From Bacillota bacterium (GTDB lineage Bacteria; Bacillota; Sulfobacillia; RBS10-35; JAJYVN01): a stretch of DNA of 5,635 nt. Where the stretch lies: NCBI GenBank assembly GCA_021827805.1, contig JAKAUG010000210.1:1-5635 (forward strand), in the 5' to 3' direction. Under the pieces are notes generated by a model. The model saw only the letters and a list, made by a program, of their open reading frames with translations, was not told the origin of the DNA and searched no databases. Shown here one piece after another: positions 5,399-5,635 of the stretch (position 1 is its first letter; every line of letters begins with the position of its first letter). The position numbers and the translations under genes are program-made.

Positions 5399-5635
5399 CG
5401 CCCGTCACCCCCCGGATGATCATTTCCGCGGCCATGATGAGGAGCACCGGCAGGAAGACGTAGCGCAGGGTGCGGTTCCGGAAGCGCACCATGACCCGCG
5501 TGCCGAGCGTGGCCCCAGCCAGGACCCCCAGGGCCACGGGCGCGGCGATCACCGGCAGGATGTCTCCGCGCGCGAAGTACACGCCGGCGCTCGCGGCTGC
5601 CGTGACGCCGATCATGAAGTTGCTGGTGGCGGTGG
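5388..5635 (-). CDS. TauE/SafE-family permease, C-terminal part (5' end outside window)
   Basis: The frame is open at the right window edge and ends at TAA 5390-5388; about 81 C-terminal residues are visible. The segment TATSNFMIGVTAAASAGVYFARGDI is a conserved signature of the second half of TauE/SafE (DUF81) permeases. It is followed by hydrophobic helices (PVIAAPVALGVLAGATLGTRV, YVFLPVLLIMAAEMIIRGV) typical of the last membrane spans. ATG 5615-5613 lies inside the conserved motif and is not the real start. The family exports or moves sulfite, sulfoacetate and other organic anions across the cytoplasmic membrane; the substrate cannot be told from this piece. It overlaps the DUF1634 gene by 11 bases and lies upstream of it in the same operon. 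Confidence 0.9.
   Translation of the reverse strand, partial: TATSNFMIGVTAAASAGVYFARGDILPVIAAPVALGVLAGATLGTRVMVRFRNRTLRYVFLPVLLIMAAEMIIRGVTGGGA

Overview
This is a high-GC bacterial window with three parts: a conserved chromosomal operon on the + strand, a decayed transposable element on the - strand, and the downstream end of a small membrane-transport operon on the - strand. The order carD - PIN/TRAM membrane protein - ispD - ispF is a classic Bacillota-type housekeeping block. It also occurs in high-GC relatives or look-alikes such as Symbiobacterium/Thermaerobacter-like Bacillota, Dormibacterota and similar terrabacterial lineages. The window does not fix the phylum. Placement in that broad group is an inference from gene order plus high GC.

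Layout: 1-287 is the C-terminal part of CarD, an RNA-polymerase-binding transcription factor. 326-1414 encodes a YacL-like protein with four membrane segments, a PIN nuclease domain and a TRAM domain. 1416-2543 encodes a bifunctional IspD-IspF enzyme of the MEP isoprenoid pathway. The three genes are co-directional and tightly packed (38 nt, then 1 nt), so they are probably co-transcribed. 2544-2790 has no gene; it holds a weak hairpin and an AT-rich island with a short direct repeat.

From about 2705 to 4992 lies a dead mobile element read on the - strand. Its first gene resembles the DruA/DUF4338 family, best known from Druantia anti-phage systems but also common in transposon settings. Its second gene is an ISAzo13-family DDE transposase. 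Both are clearly recognisable over nearly their whole length, but the sequence switches frame four times and carries in-frame stops. The DruA-like frame enters the transposase start region with no stop between them. An 8-bp inverted match flanks the two-gene unit and may mark its ends.

5024-5635 (- strand) carries a DUF1634 membrane protein overlapping the 3' end of a TauE/SafE-family permease that runs off the window. These two families are frequent neighbours and probably act together in anion or sulfur-compound transport. The host genes on both sides of the element read cleanly, which argues that the element's lesions are real decay rather than poor sequence quality. The most interesting part is the DruA-like/ISAzo13 pairing. 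I do not see an intact new system.
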